DNA of 64,000 nt from Sebastes aleutianus (taxonomy: Eukaryota > Chordata > Actinopteri > Perciformes > Sebastidae): contig CAKAKS010000066.1 of the NCBI GenBank assembly GCA_916700875.1, positions 34,470,490-34,534,489 of the forward strand. The letters are read 5' to 3'. Within the stretch, counting starts at the first letter, position 1. Each line of letters begins with the position of its first letter. The notes beneath the pieces are model-generated. The model was not told where the DNA came from, searched no databases, and saw nothing but the letters and a program-made list of their open reading frames with translations. Both the position numbers and the translations under genes were made by a program. Below, piece by piece: positions 30,341 through 45,100 of the stretch.

Positions 30341-33136
30341 GTGAGGAGCGCTCTGTTGGACGGTTGTTTGGCGTTTTAGCACATGTGCGTTTTTGCGCAG
30401 CGGTCACTGACTAATCTGTTAGATTGTACATCAGAGTGGTTTCACTACCAGGGTGGTAGTGCGACTCTACTACTGCATACTGCTTTATACTGACTTGGTC
30501 TACTGTTGCAATAACCGCGAGGTACCGAGCTGGATCCCAGCAGGCCAGAGGACAGCATTAAAAACAACTGGGTCACTAATACAATATACCTCCACTCTGG
30601 CAGATCATGTTGAAGAGACCTGAATACAGTCTGGAAAACGTTGATATTTCCTGTTTATTTCATTCACCACTTCTATGATAGTTATTGTAAAGTTTGGCAC
30701 TCATTTTAAAACCCTACTACAGCTGTGTACTAAGAGCTTTTCATTCTGTCACAAAAACATTTCTTGTGAGGAAAATTGTTGTATTTCTTAATCGTTCTTG
30801 GCCTGATAATGGTCTAATATACTGGCATAAAATATATATTTTACCTGACTTTACAAAATCCATGAAGTGTAACTTAACGTTATGAAACATTAACTGCACT
30901 TAGATTAATTTCCAGAAACAATCCTGTTGTCTTGACCTCTGGCCTCTGGCAGCTCCAGCTCTGATTCTAGCCGTTTCTTGTCTTCTACAATTTCACTTTA
31001 GTATCATTAATGTAACCATGACGTTTAGATCTGTTACCTATTAGTAAAGTCAACATACTAGTTCTGTTACTTCTCTAGGTTCTGTTTGGTCTTTAGGGCT
31101 ACACTAGGGATGCACCGAGCCCACTTTTTCCGTCCCGATAGCGATACCTGATGGGCTCTGGGTATCGGCTGATACCGAGTACCGATCCCATACCGATGAA
31201 TCAGCTGTATGCCTCACTGTGTGGAAGTGACTGGGCTCATTCTTTAATGTGTAAGGCAACATCAGGCCTGACTTAAACATTGCTTTCCTAACTTTGTAAA
31301 ACAAAATGTAACAAATAAATATATAGATATAAATGTACTAATAGTAATTATTAAAATAGTATATCATACACTGGCAACTTGATACAAAATCTTCAAAATG
31401 AACAGGAATTACAATTCAAGTGTAAACCTTTTTAATACAGCAAATAATCGGTCAAAACTTAAACAGGAATTCAAATTTTGATATATAATGTACATATAAA
31501 CATAGAATTGAATAGATCGGCCCCATGATACCGATACCTCTGAATATCATCTGAATGTGGTGATAAAATAGTGATCACAATATCCCGTCTTAAACCTCAA
31601 AGTTATTCAATTTACAAGCTATCAAATGGAGAAAAGCAGCAAGTTTTCACATTTTGAGAAGCTACAATTGAGAAATGACTTCACAATGAGTTGATTATTA
31701 AAGTTAGGGCTGCAACTAACCATTATTTTCATTAGTGATTAATCTGCCAATTATGTTCTTGATTATAGCCTGATTTCTAAGGAACACGGGTGGAGCTGCA
31801 TCCACCAGCCCCACCCTGTCTATTGATTAAATCACAACTTTGTAACCCACGCTAACATCATGATCATTTGGACTTTGAGCTCACTTTAAATATATAAATA
31901 TGGCTGACAAGGCCCAACCCTCTGATCTTTTATTCTGAGTTGATGAGCTGTTAATAGGCAATGTGTGACATTAATGTATTTGTATAACAGCTCTCAGTTT
32001 CTAACCATTTTCAATCTTTCTCTCATCAAGAACTGAAAAGAACCCTCAAAAGATAGAGGCAGGCAGCGCCCTTTTTCAGTTTCAGCTCTTATAAATGAGC
32101 ATTTGGCCTGTTAAAACTTGTTCGTTTGTAAGTGAAGTGAGATCCAGAGCAGAGTTGACTGGAGCACAGAAGGTACGGTAGGCTACAGGTTGTGTACAAT
32201 ACAAAGTGCTGATACTTATACTGATGTGTATTTAGCCCAGACTGAAATATCTCAACAAATACTATATGGGTTGCCACATAATTTTATATGTAAATGTAAG
32301 GTGCCCCCCTTCCTATGTCACATGCAGGCACATTAGAATACCCCCCCCCCCCCACCCCCCCCCCATGTGAGTATCTCTCCACCCACATCTTGAGAACAAC
32401 ATTTGCAAAGGTGCACAATATTTTTCGCACAAGCCAATGAGAGCAGACTGGACGATTTTGGGAGGGAGGCTTAAAGAGACGGCGTTTCAGACAGAGGGTG
32501 AGTACAGGTATATTTAGACAGACAGTATGAGAACAATAATGTTTCGTTTTTTTTTTTTTAGATTAAAGCATGTAAACATGTTCTAGTAGAAACCCCAAAT
32601 ACAAGTATGAACCTGAAAATCAACATGATACGTCCCCTTTAAGGTGTGATGCCCAGCCCCAAGGATTGATCACCAACTGGGCAAAGTTAGTAACTCCCCT
32701 TTGGCTCCAGACAGTCCCTCCTGTGAACTATGTGCTAATTTAATTATCAGTAGGCGTGTGGTTAATAGCTAGGATACATATGCAATGCAAAGTGTGGAAG
32801 GAAGCTCCATTTTGCCCTGGGGGCCTAGGGGGGGTTAATCCACCCCTCACCCAGATCTATGTACTTTCTGTACAATTCTTTATTTGAACACTTTCACAAT
32901 GATGTGAGGAAATAACAACTTTATCCCACTTCACCCGACGGCCTGTTGGCCTTCCTGAACCCTGCAGATCCACTGACCTTTTCTGTGTTGCATTCACTTT
33001 CCACCCTTGAAGTCTGCACAAAGTTTTAGAACCCATGCAGCTGACTACCTTTCAAGAAATGGAGAAAGAAAGTGATGTTACAGGCCAACCGTCATCTTTT
33101 TTTGTTTAATGCCTTCAGTGGCCACTTCAGAGTGAG

Positions 33137-33182
<46 letters not shown>

Positions 33183-36100
33183 ATCAGATGTGGAATCTGA
33201 GGAATGCATGAAAAAGCGTGTGTGGCTGGATGGAACCCTCCTTCAGGCCTTGAGCTGCACAGTCAGCGCCACACAGTCTCTACTGCCAAGACAAGTCCAG
33301 TGCCTGGCTGGCTTTGAGGGAAGTGCCTGGATTTATCATTAAAGCCCTCCACACACACACCCATTCACTCATTTAGTTCATTCCTGATGCATTGAGAAGG
33401 CAATAAACCACTGTGCCAGAGATCAAATTGGTAAAATACTTTCTTTTATGGACATGTTTCCTTCTCAGAGTTCTGGTAATCACGTTCATAGATTGCTTCA
33501 TCAATCAGTGCCATTGTATTCAGGAGATGATTTATGACCAGCTGATGAATTGGTCACACCTATCCTTTGTCGCGTCGCCGTTAGAAAAGCCTCGCCTTTT
33601 TTTTGCTGATAAGAATAACTGTGGGAGTCCCAGAGCGGAGTCATATGTTAACCAGCTAGCAGCGTGTTCGACTGACCTCGTAACCTCCAGCATGAGGTCA
33701 GCTTTGGAAGGAGATGTGGGGGTGTGTAGTAGCTGGAAATGACCCAGATCACATGGCTAACCTCTCATTTCCTCTTTGGAAACTGGCATGCACATGTGTA
33801 CTCTAGTCAGGCTTACGCATGTGCACATCCACATGGAGAAGCTGTTTTGCTATTGCGTGTCAATTTAAAATGACTGCAGTAGCAATGGCAGTCGAACACC
33901 AATACACTCACTCACGCTAATGCACATGAATGCAAAAAACACACTTTGTCCTTTTATTTATTTGTCATTTATTCATGAGAATGGAACCTCATTTACCTTT
34001 ACATTCATTCAGATTTCATAAGGTCACAATAACGAACGATCAAATACACAAAATGAGTAAATTTGTAATTTAACACAATTCTGAGAGTAAAGAATGGAAC
34101 AGAATGTCCATCTTATCATTTTTCTCCTTTTTAAAGGTCCCATATCATACTCATTTTCAGCTTCATACTTGTCTTTTGAGTTTCTACTAGAACATGTTTA
34201 CATGCTATAATGTTAAAAAAAAACTTTATTTTCCTCACACGGTCAGCCTGAATATACCTGTATTTACACTCTGTCTGAAACGCTCCGTTTTAGTGCATTT
34301 CAACGGAATTGCGTTGCTAGGCAACAGTTTGGATCCATGTTTACTTCCTGTCAGCTGATGTTATTTACATGCACTGAAACAGGAAATAAATTGGGACACA
34401 TTTATAATGTTTACGTTTAAAACCGTATAATGGTCTAAATATTGTATATTTGTGACATCACAAATGGACAGAAATCCTAACGGCTTGTTTCAAATGCGCA
34501 ATTTCTGAATACAGGCTGTGTGTATTTCTCTGTATATTGAGCGTTTTGATAGTTTAACAGTATTTATAAAGCACTTAACCCTAAATATAAAAGATATGAA
34601 AATCTCACTTTTTACATAATGGGACCTTTAAACACCATGGAGGGTCCCGACCCATGAGTTGGGAACCACTGCTCTGAACAACTTGATAAAGTTCTAGAAA
34701 TGTAACCGGGGACCCCAAGCTTCATAAAATGCATAGAGCAGTGCTAACTTGGTCAGTGGGTGAGGGGCCAGGAAACAGGAAATCCTAATGGGGAGTGTTT
34801 TTCCCTGCCTCTGTTAAATCTTCAAGCTCTGGAGAGAAAGTGTTAGGTGGCCAACAAGCTGGCTCTCTGTGGCCTGGTGAGGTGTGGCACTCTCACCTTC
34901 AACACACACCCTGCTCAGCACAGAGAGGCTTGTTTTAAACAGGTTCAGATAGCGGAAATACCTGCTGCTGGGACCCCACGCACACACACTCCTGTTAGAG
35001 GCAGAGCAGCTCTGAAATGATCTCATGAGGTAAACTTCAACAAACAGAGCCACAGAATGTTTCTAGTGAGGTTACTTCACAATGAAACCCAAAGTAAAGG
35101 GATAACTTAGAGGGGGAGATTGCTTCATGAAACCTAGCTCGCTCCCTCAAAAAATGTACGCTAACTTAAAGGGACAGTGTGTCGGATTTGTTGGCATCTA
35201 GTGGTGTGGTTGCAGATTTCTGTAGTGGTCCCAGTAATATTTGTTCTCAAAGTGTACTGAAGTCGCATATCATATGACATGGTTAAGATATGCTTGAGTC
35301 AATTAAAGCTTCAGTAGGCAGAACGTTTTTGGGCAAAAATTCCATAATAACCTTTCAGCATATTGTAATTAAAGTGTTCTGAGAGAAAACTAGACTTCTG
35401 CTCCTCCTCATGGCTCTGTTTTCAGGCTTTAGAAAATCTAGCCTGTGACGGGAGACTTTGGCCAATCACAGGTCATTTCAGAGAGAGAGAGCGTTCCTGT
35501 TGGCTGTGCTCCAGCTAGTAGGCGGTGCTTGGTATTTCTTCAACAGATCTCAACATGGCTGCCGGGTCACAAACATTCTCAGTTTACAGCTAAACAGTAC
35601 ACTACAAGATGTAGAAAGAGAAATAGGCATTACAGTAACAGAATATTGATTCATATTTGATCAGCGCTGCCTAGTTTGACTGTTTGGTCGGAATTCGCAA
35701 GTGATTGACAGCCGGCTTTCATAGACGGAAGCTGGACGGCAGACTCCAGATCAGCTCTGATTGGTTGTTTTCCTCCGGTCTGTGAAATCTTGCAGATGCC
35801 GTTAGGAGCACCGGAGGACACATAGGAACATAATTTTTTTCAGATTACCTGTCTCATGCACTACTGTCAGGATATAGTGACCGTTTTATAAAAATAACTT
35901 TTTTTAATCATATTTGCTCCATTTCTATCCACTGCAGCTTTAACTGACAACTGCTTTAATTCAATAAATTCAACAGTGTAATCTTGCTATTATCAACAAG
36001 TTGTTGTTGTTTTCCTCAGTTCTGAGTGACTGTAACTGCCCCGTGTTACTTTTGCCCATTTCATTGTGCAGTTTATTTTCTTAAAATATATCATATGTGC

Positions 36101-39100
36101 TTTAACTTAATGTGCCTCAGAGTTGGTTAGGATCACATACTGATCAACACTGGTGGTCCACCTTTCTGAGCCAGGAAAAAGCCTGGAGCAGAGCACTGAT
36201 GTTTCCCTGTTGGCTAAAGTGCACTCTCTGAAAAAGAGAAATGTTTGAACTAAAACTCCTGCCCTGCCTCTAATTACCCCATTAAACATGTTTAAATCTA
36301 GCTACATTTGCACTCATTTAGGGCTCTAAATCCGCACACAAGCACAGCCGCTGCTCTCGCTTCAGCTCTGATGGGAACAGTCTAAATTTATGAGTCAGCC
36401 TATGGGTCTATCTCAGTGGAATGTTTTTGTTAAGGCACTGTGGAGAAAGGAGGAGGGGGCTGGGTTCTCTTGTGGGTCTATTAAATAGCAGTCTGGTCTC
36501 CGCTCAGATCTCTATATGCTGAAAGTGTTCAACTGACGTCAGTGATAAGACAAGCCGCCATGTACGGCAGTGTTGATTTGATAAGATTACCACAGTGATG
36601 GAAGACAAACACTGCGGTGTCATTAGAGCTGATAGCTGGCCTCAGCACCGCCGAGGGCCCCTAGACAATTAGTCTGGTAGCCGGCTGCAGCACAACAAAG
36701 AGTCAGCTAGACTCATAGCAGCAGCTCATGATATGTTCTTACCTTTAAATCTGACATATACTTAATGAAAAAAAACAGATAATTCTGTGGAATGTGACCC
36801 CAGAGTTGGGAGTTGGGAGAAGTCACACTTTGCCCAGATACACTTTTTTATCACTTTAAATTTCTGAGTTTTCTTTTAATGATATCATCAATGTTTGTAA
36901 ACATGGAAGCAATGGATCCTGCATAATTTAACAACATAATACTGCAGCTTTATTTTATTTCTATCAGTTTGATTTATTTCCACTTTATTTCTGAGAAAGC
37001 ACGTTTTCCTGCAGTTTGGTTTGGTGGTTGGTTCTAACATTACTCATGAAGTCGATTCACCACGTTGCACTCAAGTAAAAGTTTAAGGTACTTTACTTGA
37101 GTATTTCCATTTTTACACTTTTACTATACTCGAGAGGGACATTTTTTACTCCACTATATTTATTTGACAAATAAAGTTATTAGTTACTTTACAGATTGTT
37201 TTTGACATAAAAAAAAAATCTACGATAAGCTTACAAAATACATTACAACAGTGGTGTAACCCACTTGGGTTTGCCTCCTTACAAAAAAGCTGAGTCTGGT
37301 AGGGTACCTTTTTCATTTCAGATGTCTACATTTATACGTAGTTTGAAACTCCACCAGAGACATTTTCCCTCTAAACTTCTCAAATTGTTTCATTTAAAAA
37401 AGTGTTTGAGGCCCAGCGAGGTGGAGTTAGCCATTATTATCCATCATTTACTGATTAGAAGCAAAGATTATCAAAAAAAATCCAAAAAGTGAAAACAAAT
37501 TGTGTATCAGAACTTAGACTTTCGTCATTCCTCTTCTAGTAATCCTCTTGTGTCCTCTGATCCTAACCTGACCCCAAGTAGACCTAAATGCCAGAAATTC
37601 ACCCCACCCTCCAAATATAGACTTGTTCTCACATGACTGAAGTTCTGTACTCAAGTCAGATGACTTCATCTGAGCTACTTCTCCTTACATTTGTAATATT
37701 TTATTATAGATTGGTGATTCGCTGTTTCTTACTAAAATGCTCTTTGTGAGTCATACTTTACTTCCACTTTTAGGTCCGCAGGCTTGTAACTTTAACTTTT
37801 ACCCAATAATCTGATATGGTCCAACACAGATACTCGTGTTCTGACTGATGACTCAACCTGGAAAGTTTATTTGTCCATCATTGGAAGCATTGGAAGTGCT
37901 CTAATTGTCACTTGTCTATATGCAGAATATGAACGGACCTCTGGATGCACAACATATCTCCTTCCTCCCACAAGAGATGCTGCTCTCCCAGTCCTGCCAA
38001 GTCACCTGAGATGCATCACATTGCATTTGCAGAGAGAGCAGTGTGTTTGGTTAAGTTTAGTTAACTTGAGCAACAGTAACGGTAACATACATTACCCTTG
38101 TCATATCAGATGTGTGCTCAATCACTGTAGATAAAGGCTGTGTTTATTCCAGGCCCAGAACAGTTGATATTCAAACCTAGGAACAGTATGTGCTGCTTAG
38201 TAAGACTTAGTAGGTGATTGCAGCCAGTCTATTTTTTATTATTTACTTAAGGCAATGAGTAATGATATGACTGTGAACATAATCATTGATCTTGTGGACA
38301 CTGTTGTACAGAGGATAAGATGATGAAACCAACAGTCAAACATCCATCTTTAGGTTCAAGACTCTGTCTCTTCTTGTCCTTCTCTTTTCTTGCTTTTTGT
38401 TCCACAAAAAGAGTTCTCAAAGTGTTGTTTGTGAGTAGAGGTACTTCAATACATCAGCTTAGCCTCCATATGAATAGGACTTAAGACAAGCATGGCAAGA
38501 TCCATTCCTAGTCCTTGACTAATGGTAGATAAAGACATGTCACACTATGAAGAGAACTTGACATACAGGCGCTCACACATTCATACCCTGGGATTCCTGA
38601 AGAGGCCCTTCCCAGTAAGAAATACCTCGAGTAGTCATCACACATCTTTGTTGGAACATTTGGCCATGAAATCTGCTTAATCGGGGATGTTTTCAGTCGG
38701 GAAGTGGACGGTCAGTGGAAATATTGAAAAATTTGCTGACTAGTGCAGCTAGGACGGTGAAATAAGGGAAGCATTGTCTTTGAGTGCATCTCCTGCTGTC
38801 TTCAATTGTTTGAGATGAATGAGGTCTTTGATTCCCCTCAGTTTTCTGACGCAGTCTGGTAGTCATGTGATCACGCTGAGTGACTTTCCTCAAAGAAGCA
38901 TCTCAACCGTGGTGTATTTCAAAGCGACCACTTTGAAGCAGCTGCTGTCAGTCTTTGCCAGATGGATGAAACTGAAGATCAACGTTCCGCTGATGACTTT
39001 TTAAAGGCTAGTGGTACTAGGGATGTGGCGCTGAGGACATTTTCCTAGCGGTTAATAAACTTGTAACTTGTACCGTTTACACCGGACATTTTACAAGAAT

Positions 39101-42100
39101 AGATGACGGTCAGTATGTGTAGTGCTCTTACTTTAATCTTTAATGTCGTGTGGCTGTGTGTCTGGTCTCTCCGGTCTCTCCGGTCCTGCGCCGCGCACAC
39201 CGGCTGTGCCCGCTCTGTCCTCCTTGCGGCGATTACCTCATTAACATTATGGTTCCCTTATAGCAATGTGTTTAAATTTGAAATATTGCCAAATAGACAA
39301 GTTTGCTTTTTGCTTCAACACCAAATCCTCCGCCATCTCTCGGTCTGTCAAGTCTCTCTCGTCCTGTGTGTGTGAAATATTCCACCTGCTACTCTGAGCT
39401 GAGACTCCGTACGGAGCAAACACTTTCACTTTCAGTTCGTAGTGTCCGTCATCCGACTATCTATTGATAACATGCCACTGATACGCCAAACTGACGGAGT
39501 GGGGTGGGTGGGTACGTAAGGTAATCGGTGTGTGCCCGACCACCGTGTAACACCGGTAACACCGGCCCTGTTCAGACCTGGTATTAACATGCTTCCTCAG
39601 TGATCCGATCACAAGTGGACAGCTTTAAGTACAGGTGTGAACGCACTCAAGACGCATTGAGGACGCATTGAGATCAGATCTTTCAGACCACATTCAGAGG
39701 TGGTCTGAGCCACATGTGGCCACATTCTTTTAGCAGTGTGTGCGCGAATGCGTCCTGGGCCACATTAACGACCGCCTACTCATTTGATGTCCAGCTGGGA
39801 CCTGCGGAATCACCACGCCCCTCAGGTGAACAGACAGGCGAGCGCTCGTCTGCCTCGCAGCATGGAAACGGCCCTTTGTGCTCTACTGTATTCTGTTGGT
39901 ACTAGGGATGTCCATAATGAACCGTTTAAGCGTTAACCGACATTAAGCATTTTAACCTATTAACGCTATCGGTTAAAACGGTTAAAAGAAATGTTAATAG
40001 TTAACTCAAAAGCTGAGCAGCTCAGAGGAGCGGCTCGTCACTTTAAGGAGAAAAGCTGGTCCACCTTAAAAGCCTGCCTTAAGAGGCAGAGCCGGAGTTG
40101 CAGGATACAGGAAGTTGGCTCCGATCTCTCTGGCTTGCTTGAGCGGAGCGGAGGAGTTGTAGTTTCATAGCATTTACTAGCCGACAAATAAACTGTACAC
40201 ACACTGCTACACCTACGTTCACAGCTAGAACGCCACCAACAACCTCACACTCACCGCCAACACACACACACGGTCTGTTGGAAACTCACTAAAGTTACTC
40301 AGACTACGTGTGCGGCGGCGAGCACGAAGCCTCCGACAATGCTAGAGCTGCTAACGTTGCACAAACACACACACTGTTTGTTGGTCACTCGCTAAAGTTC
40401 CGCCGGGCAGACACACAGCTGACAACCTGCTAAACTAAACTAAATGTGCGGTGGAGACTTTTACTGGGAAAGTGGCTGCATGTCTGCGACACTACACGCA
40501 GCATCGTAGCTGCTAAGTTAACGCTCCCGGATGGTGAACTGGAGACTCCCATCAACATATATCTGTTGTGCTCCTGCAGCTGGTACACCGCTGCATGTGA
40601 GGCACAAATCTCTCTCACACAAGCTTTCTCATGTGTAGTCATATATGGAGCTTAGTGCTGTAAGACTAAGATGAGTGTTAATCACATACAGATGATTGCA
40701 TTGTTACTGATTGTCTGTGGGTATTAAATGTCAGCCCACACTCAGTTTTCTGGTCCCCCTCCTATGATGCACTCAACCTGCGGTGCCCGGGCTCCTCCCT
40801 CCCAAAAGGTTCAGTTAATTCAGTGGTTCTCAAACTACAGGGTGCACGTGACGGTGGGAAAATGTAATGCGTGATTAATGTTTTGATGTTGGAATCTTTT
40901 TCACTGCGAAACAGAAAACAAATCGTCTCTCTATACATCCGTGGTAGCCGTGGTGTTCATTCAGACAGACAGACAGACAGTCTGTAGGTTTATAGAATGG
41001 ATAGATATTTGACAGGGACAAAAAGAAAAACAGACGATGCCTTGGAGACAAACAAGACAACGTGCTCATCTGGCAGTAATAAAAATAAGATATGATGAAG
41101 TAGAGCTGCACCGAGAAGCTTCATTCATAACGTTTCACTGCAGTTTAAACTGTTTTCTCTCCCACATGCACCTGTATTAACGTGGCGGTCTAGCAGCAAT
41201 CCAACAGCACCATAAATTACATTTCTATAAATATAAATAATAATGAAGGCGGTGGGAGATGAGGAGAGACCAGAGTGTATTTTATGTCTGAAAACTCTGG
41301 CAGCTGACAGTATGAGACCCAACAAATAGAGAAGACATTTAGAAAAACATTACATCCCAGTCACGTCAATAAAAAAAGTGGTTTGATAAAGTTTAACTGT
41401 CGTCCTACCAACCTGTTTAACATACAAGGACTACCGACCGAAGTATCTATAAGAAACAACCATCATGGGAAAATGTTAACTTATTTCTTCTCAAAACATT
41501 ATTAGTCATATAATTAATGTCATCTGAAGAAAAACAACTGATTATTATTTTAGGAAAGTTACAGTTATGCATATTGTGTAAAAGGAAAATAGACCCGAGC
41601 ACATGCGTAAGTCTGTGTCTGCTGCATCTGTATCCGTCTCCTTCAAAATGACTGGCGGAGTGTCCCGCACCGTCGGCTCTAGTCTGCACATGTCGGAGGA
41701 TTTTTGGCAGATTTTGTGGCTAAGCCCGTCGATGAGAGAAATCCCTCCGATTGGCTGTTCAGCTTAAGCGAATCAGTGCACGAGTAGAGAAACGGAGGTG
41801 AGGAAAGCAAGCCAACGAGTAAAGTCAAGAGGACAAACGCAGAAGGCTCTTTTCATTTTTCATCTTCATCTCATCTGATCATTCCAAAACACGGATATTT
41901 TCACACCAACATGGCCGTCTGGAATGAAGCTAAGTGGTGAGAGAGAGAGCGGTGTGAAAATGCTGCTTTTTTTCCATGTACGTATCATAACAACGGCTCG
42001 TATATCTGCCATCTTCGATCTTTCGGTTTCCCTTTTTGAATGACGAATACGGACTACCTCCAACTGCTGGTGTGGAGAGTTACTTCATCTCACGCAGGCA

Positions 42101-45100
42101 AAGAATTTCCGTGTTAACTGGCTTTCGGCTGTAGTGTTTGCGGTGTGTTTGAGGGCAACTTGTTGGCCAAGACGAGGCGACGTGAGGTGACGCAACAGAC
42201 GGCCTTCATCGCCGCCAGTTCTTTGAATACACACCATTGTGAGCGGGCAAACCAACAACAAAATAATCTAAGCTAGATAACTAGCTTTTTGGAGCTTTCA
42301 ACCACATCATAGCTTTCAATCGCATCACATCATTGACTAGGAGTCAGTGGACGGCCAGAGAACGATCAAAGAAGACAGCCAGATACACTGAATTGCCAGT
42401 TAACAATGTCCACCTCTACTATCTACATCTAATGCTAGTAGATCCATGTAAGGGTCAACAGGAGATGCTTGTTTTTTCATGGTATGCCGAGTATGTAATT
42501 AAATCTGTTTAAATGGACAACTGTTTGTCTTCAAGCTCATGAGAAAGTGAACAAAGCTGTTGTTTGTTTTCCAGGAGTAAGATACAGTGTACCCTGCTGG
42601 GCCTAATTTGCTATATTAGCCTTATTACATTACATCATTGACAGTGTGACTGTTGCATATGTATAAATGGTGATGCTGATGCTGACATAGTTTATTGTTA
42701 AGCCCTAATCTGGACTTTAAGTGCTATTTTGTTTATGATGACAGCAGCCTGTCACACCAGAGACAGTACACTAAACAGAATATTACAGAGAACCATTGTG
42801 GGAAACCTGTGCTACAGGCTATATATCTACTCAATGCAAAGGTTATCAATGTTTGTCAAACATACCTAAATTGCTTGACAAATTATGTTATGTTCTATAT
42901 GACTTTTGCATGACAAAATCACATCTTCCTCTTGCAAATGAAAGTTTATGGTGGCTAATTTTAGCTGATTGTTAGCAAACATTGGATGGAGATAAGATGA
43001 GCCTTTATTGTTATTCCAGAGGGGAATTTCAGGTGTTGCAGGAGCACAGAGACAGAAATTAGTACAAATAAATAGAGATGTGAAAATCTAAATCAGAACA
43101 AAGAAAATAAGAGGTATATTAAACTAGTGTAGAGTAGACACTATACAAGAATGAACTATACAACAGCAATTAAAGACCAAGATACGAAGAAAGTGATACA
43201 GTATGGTTAAAAGCAGTGAGTCTATCATAGATATAAACAGTGTACACCAGAATAATATGTACTGTGATTAAGTAACGATACTTAGTTTTGTCTTTTATTA
43301 TTTAGCAAAATACAAAATATATTGTAGTATAAGATGTGGTAAGACATAGGAATGTTAATAATTAACCGTTTAACCAACATTAAGCATTTTAACGCTATCG
43401 GTTAAAACGGTTAAAAGAAAATGTTAATAATTAATTAAAAAGCTGAGAAAATTCGTCACTTGAAGGAGAAAAGCTGGTCCACCTTAAGAGTCCACCTTAA
43501 GAGAGTCTGAGCCGGCGTTACACATACAGGAAGTTGGCTTCCGTTGAGCCATGAGCGGAGCGAGTTGTATCCTCATAGCATTTATTCACCGACAAATAAA
43601 CTGTACACACACTGTCTGCTACAGCTACGTTCACAGCTAGAACGCCATCGACAAAACCCAATGTCACCGCTGACAGACACACACGGTCTGTCAGAAACTC
43701 GCTGAAGTTGCGCTGTGCTGACAGACCGTATGTGTGTGGCAATGGTGAGCACGAAGCTACCAACAGAGCTACAGCTGCTAACGTAGCGCAAACACACACA
43801 TTGTTTGTCGGACAATCGCTATCGTTAATCCGGACAGACAGATTGTCGTTCCACCGGGCAGACACACAGCTGACAACCTGCTAAACTAAACTAAATGTGT
43901 GGTGGAGACTTTTACTGGGAAAGTGGCTGCATGTCCGCGACACTACACGCAGCATCGTAGCTGCTAAGTTAACGCTCCCGGACGGTGAACTGGAGACAGT
44001 GAACGCAGCATCGTGGCTCTCCTGACGGTGAACTGGGGACTCAGTTGTCTGTTGTGCTCATACACTGCAGCTGGCGCACCGTTGCATGCGAGGCACAAAT
44101 CTTGTCGGTTAACGGTTAATAATCGGTTAACGAGGGTCGGTTATTGGTTAAGACATTTTTTCTAAATTAGCATCCCTAGTAAGACAGTATAACTAACATA
44201 TTAACATAGTATAGTATGAGGTATAAGATACAATGTAATGGTAATAATACTTAATAATGACAATAATGCATACAGTAATAATACTAAGAAATAATACACT
44301 GCTGTGTAACTGACATCACTGAGTCTGTTTGTTGACTGTATGACCCTTCTCTACTGTTACACATTATTCTAGTTGTCGTCATTGATGATAACAGTGGCCA
44401 CTATTCAACAAAAGTTAGATGGTCTCTTGTTAAGGCTGACTCCACACATGCAGATCATATTAGGACTATAAGTTGTTGGGTTCAGGGAAAATCATTTGAA
44501 TGGGATTCAACAGTGGCAGCTAAAACATGTATCTTCCATCACTAACTATCTCTGTGGACAGAAAAAAGGCTCATCAGTGGAATCTTCCTTTCACACTGTG
44601 TACTGTGTAAGAGCTTAGATATGTGAAGGTCACCCAGAGCTTTAGCAAACAGCAATGGACTCACTGATAAAGCAGAACAAGGGCGGTGTGAAATGCCATT
44701 CTTTAGACTTTGTCAAGTTTGTGTTTGACTTTCACCTTAAAGGGATAGTCTCTCAGTGGGGTTGTATGAGGTACTCATCCATAGTCAGTGTGTTACCTAC
44801 AGTAGACGGCGGTCGGCACGCCCCCAGTTTGGAGACACAAACGGGAGTATGGGCACTGGAGCAAATCAATGTACTGTTGTGGACAGGGCCAGCAGCAGAA
44901 TGTATTTTGGCCACCTAAAAGAAAGGCCCTTGGGAGATTTCTGCATAAACGACTGCCTGCCAAAAATCCACAGCACTCGATATCAGACGGTCAGCTGCAG
45001 CAGAAGTTGACATTTGCCAGCAGAAACAGTTTTGGAAAGGCATCAGAGTTCCCTCCAGCATGGATTAAAAACCTGCAGACCTGTGCTGGGTACAGACACA

